NCBI GenBank assembly: GCA_946482585.1 | Contig: CAMLSI010000207.1 | Coordinates: 1-8,901 of the forward strand | Reading direction: 5' to 3' | From: an uncultured Lysobacteraceae bacterium | GTDB taxonomy: Bacteria > Pseudomonadota > Gammaproteobacteria > Xanthomonadales > Rhodanobacteraceae | DNA length: 8,901 bases | In this document: piece after piece, positions 6,861 through 8,901 of the stretch | Numbering within the stretch: the first letter of the stretch is position 1 | Layout: each line of letters begins with the position of its first letter | The notes under the pieces: generated by a model | Told to the model about the DNA's origin: nothing | Databases searched by the model: none | What the model saw: the letters and a program-made list of their open reading frames with translations, nothing else | Translations under genes and position numbers: made by a program

Positions 6861-8693
6861 TCAGGGCGACGACGCGCCGGGACCGCGCGCCGGCGCGTCG
6901 AGTGCGGCGGGCACCTGCTGCAGTTCGGCCGGGATCCGGCGTTCGCCCGCGAGCGTGCGCGCGCGGCGCAGGGCGTCGGCCCAGGCCTGGACGCGGCCGG
7001 AGGCCTGGTGCACGCGGACCTGCAGCAGCACGGCGTCGAAATCCTGTTCGGCCGTCGGCGCGAGACGCCCGAGGATCGCGCTCGCCGCATCGACCTGACC
7101 GCGTGCAAGCAGGTAGGGCAGCATCGCTTCGGCGACGCGCAGAGTCTGCGCCGGCAGCGCGCGCGCTTCGGCATCGGCGAGCGCCGCGGCGAATTCGCGT
7201 TCCGCATCGTCGGGCGCGGGGCCGGCGGCGGCCAGCTCGGCGCGCGCGATACGCAGTCCGATCAGGAGATTGCCGTCGGCCGGCGCCGCCGCGGCGAGTG
7301 CGGCGGCTGCCTGCACGCGCCGTCCCGACGCGAGCAGCGCGCGCTGCCGCAGCAGCACCATCCGCGCGGCGGCGTCGGGTTCGTGCGCCTGCAGTTTCCC
7401 GATCGCGGCCTCGGCCCGCGCGAGCGCGGCGGCGAGGTCGCCCTGTTTCCAGGCGAGTTCCGCATGCAGGCTGTCGCGGCGTCCGTCCAGGCGCGGATGC
7501 GCGGCGAGGTCCAGCGCATCGAGGTCGGTCAGTACCGCCGTCGTGTCGCGGTAGCGTCCGTCGGCGAGCAGCAGGGCGACGCGGTCGCTCAGCGTCTCGG
7601 CGCGATTGAGCGGGTCCTTGATCCGCGCGAGCAGCGCCCAGGCGGCTTCGTTCGTGCGCGCGGCGGCAACGTAGTCGAGCAATTCCAATTGCGCGTTGCA
7701 CAGTGCGGAATAGCCGTGCGCGCGCTCGTTGATCGCGCCGAACGGTTCCAGCTGTGCGAGCGCGGCCGTGAGCACGGGTATCGACTGGGCGACGCGGTCG
7801 TGCAGCAGTTGCGAGATGCCGAACACGAGATTCATGCGCGCGAGCGCGAGGCGGTCGCCGGATTGCCCGAGCAGGGTGCGCGCTTCGCCGAGATCGTCGA
7901 ATCCCTGCTGGTAGCGCCCCAGTGTGAGCCGTGCGCCGCCGCGGCCGCCGAGCGCCTTGCCATAGTCGAGCGGATGGCGCCGGCGATCGAGCACGGCGAG
8001 CGACCGGCCGAATTCCTGTTCGGCGACGTCGGCGCGGTCGCGCATCATCGCGATCGCGCCGAGGCCATAGTGGATCTGCGCCGTGCGTTGCACGTCGCTG
8101 CTGCCCGATTCGTCGTCGAGCAGGCGATGCAGTTCCCGTTCGGCGTCGTCGAGCCGGCCCGCGCGGAACGCGAGCGTCGCGAGCTGGTAGCGCAGCTCGG
8201 ATTGTTTCGCGGTCGACGACAGCGCTTCGGTCAATATGCGTCGCGCCGCTTGAAAGTCATTCTCGAGCATCGCGGCCTGCGCACGCTGGAGCACGTCCTC
8301 GGTCGCGGCATCGCGCGGCGGCAGCGTGGCGGGTGTCAGGCCCAGCTGCTTGAGCAGCGCGTCCGTCGCGTCGCGCAATGCGGCGAGCAGGTCCTGCGCC
8401 TCGGTCGATGCGAGGTGCTGCGTGCCCGCGCCGTCGGTCGCCTGCAGCGCGACGCGCCAGCCGAGTGCGCTGCGATCGACGCGGCCGCTGACGACCCAGT
8501 GCGTGCCCGCGCCGCGGAGCAGGCTCGCGGTATCGTGCCCGCCGCCGCCGTCGAGCAGCGCGAGCGTGGTCTCGGTCGGCGGCACCGCGAGGCCGGCCGC
8601 GCGCAGCCGGCTCGCGATCACGTCGATGGCGCCGAGCCGGACCCAGGCGTGTTCGTCGCTGCCGCCGCGTTCGACCGGCAGCACGATCGCGCC
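6861..8693 (-). pseudogene. Helical-repeat (TPR-like) domain of a winged-helix membrane regulator, N-terminally truncated
   Basis: About 610 residues of Ala/Leu-rich helical repeats, paralogous to the sensor part of the intact regulator at 2306-4282. Here AIVLPVERGG and HAWVRLGAIDVIASRL match SIVLPAGTDA and WAWLRFAVADLVAARL there, and RDATDALLKQLG matches RRATDAFLHAMG. The match begins near residue 178 of the intact paralog, so the winged helix, linker and membrane helix are gone. Upstream of the match the sequence is a helicase fragment in a different frame. Helical pairs such as ELRYQLATLAFRAGRLDDAE fit TPR folds. The frame stays open to TGA at 6861, so the loss looks recent or the junction is artificial. 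A GTG lies in IVLP, but no ribosome site was seen before it. Confidence 0.75.
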
Positions 8694-8706
8694 GTGTGCC
8701 GCGCCG

Positions 8707-8901
8707 GGAGGTGAACGCGCGCAGCGGGAAGAAGGTGTCGTTCGTGACCAGCCCTCGCCACACCAGCTGCCAGATGCTGTCGACCGTCTCTCCGGGGAAG
8801 CCGCCGCCGGCCGCCTCATGCAGACCGGCGAAGAACGAGGCGCCCTGACGCGACAGCGCCTGCAGAATCGCCTGCTCGGCCTGGTCCAGATCGTCCTTCG
8901 G
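8707..8901 (-). pseudogene. lhr: Fragment of an Lhr-type ATP-dependent helicase, broken at its 3' side
   Basis: The minus strand from the right edge reads 65 residues including ILQALSRQGASFFAGLHEA, IWQLVWRGLVTNDTFFPLRA and ending FTS. This matches the C-terminal winged-helix region of long Lhr superfamily-2 helicases (about 1400-1500 residues), whose hallmark is RGASFF...LWxLVWxGxVTNDTFxPLRA. The helicase core and N-terminus would lie beyond the window. Similarity stops near 8707; beyond that the frame becomes Arg-rich (SRRGTRRDRAAGRTRR) until a stop near 8257, the product of reading the neighbouring regulator fragment out of frame. The last few hundred residues of a normal Lhr are therefore missing. 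Whether the upstream part is intact cannot be seen here. Confidence 0.75.

Noticed and set aside
4305..8714. A 1469-codon open frame on the plus strand
   Set aside because: It is antisense to the beta-helix and regulator genes and its sequence is low-complexity Arg/Ala/Gly/Asp-rich, typical of shadow frames in GC-rich DNA. Only the short RND-like stretch at about 6552-6812 is real homology.
8257..8763. Minus-strand frame continuing from the Lhr fragment for about 150 more codons
   Set aside because: After about 8707 it is Arg-rich out-of-frame reading of the regulator fragment and not helicase sequence.

Overview
The window is GC-rich and reads like a gammaproteobacterium of the Xanthomonadales/Lysobacterales type (Lysobacteraceae or Rhodanobacteraceae). 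This is an inference from base composition, a plant-polymer endoglucanase, a FadL-type porin, and two paralogous regulator proteins of the winged-helix / membrane-anchor / helical-repeat kind that are common in that order. No rRNA, tRNA, CRISPR array or transposase was seen.

Layout. 1-636 (+) is the C-terminal half of a GH5 endoglucanase, cut by the window edge. It converges on a FadL/OmpP1-type outer-membrane protein (748-2010, -), with a perfect 12-bp hairpin between them. A 295-bp spacer (2011-2305) follows; it has no gene but holds three tight palindromes and an array of CATG motifs spaced by about one helical turn. Next are a ToxR/CadC-like winged-helix membrane regulator with a periplasmic helical-repeat domain (2306-4282, -) and, 52 bp upstream of it on the same strand, a 699-residue secreted beta-helix protein built like an autotransporter passenger but with no translocator barrel (4335-6434, -). 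The upstream region of the beta-helix gene holds a second CATG array with 11-bp spacing.

From about 6.55 kb to the end the window is a patchwork of broken genes: an orphan piece of an RND efflux pump (+), then a second paralog of the helical-repeat regulator that has lost its DNA-binding domain and membrane helix (-), joined out of frame to a piece of an Lhr-type helicase (-) that runs off the right edge. This suggests deletion or rearrangement, or a chimeric assembly.

Working hypothesis (inference): the membrane regulator downstream of the beta-helix gene controls the beta-helix gene, and perhaps the porin, through the phased CATG sites. The endoglucanase and porin would fit a polymer-degrading, surface-active lifestyle. 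The most unusual items are the barrel-less beta-helix protein, the phased CATG arrays found before two of the genes, and the decapitated regulator paralog.
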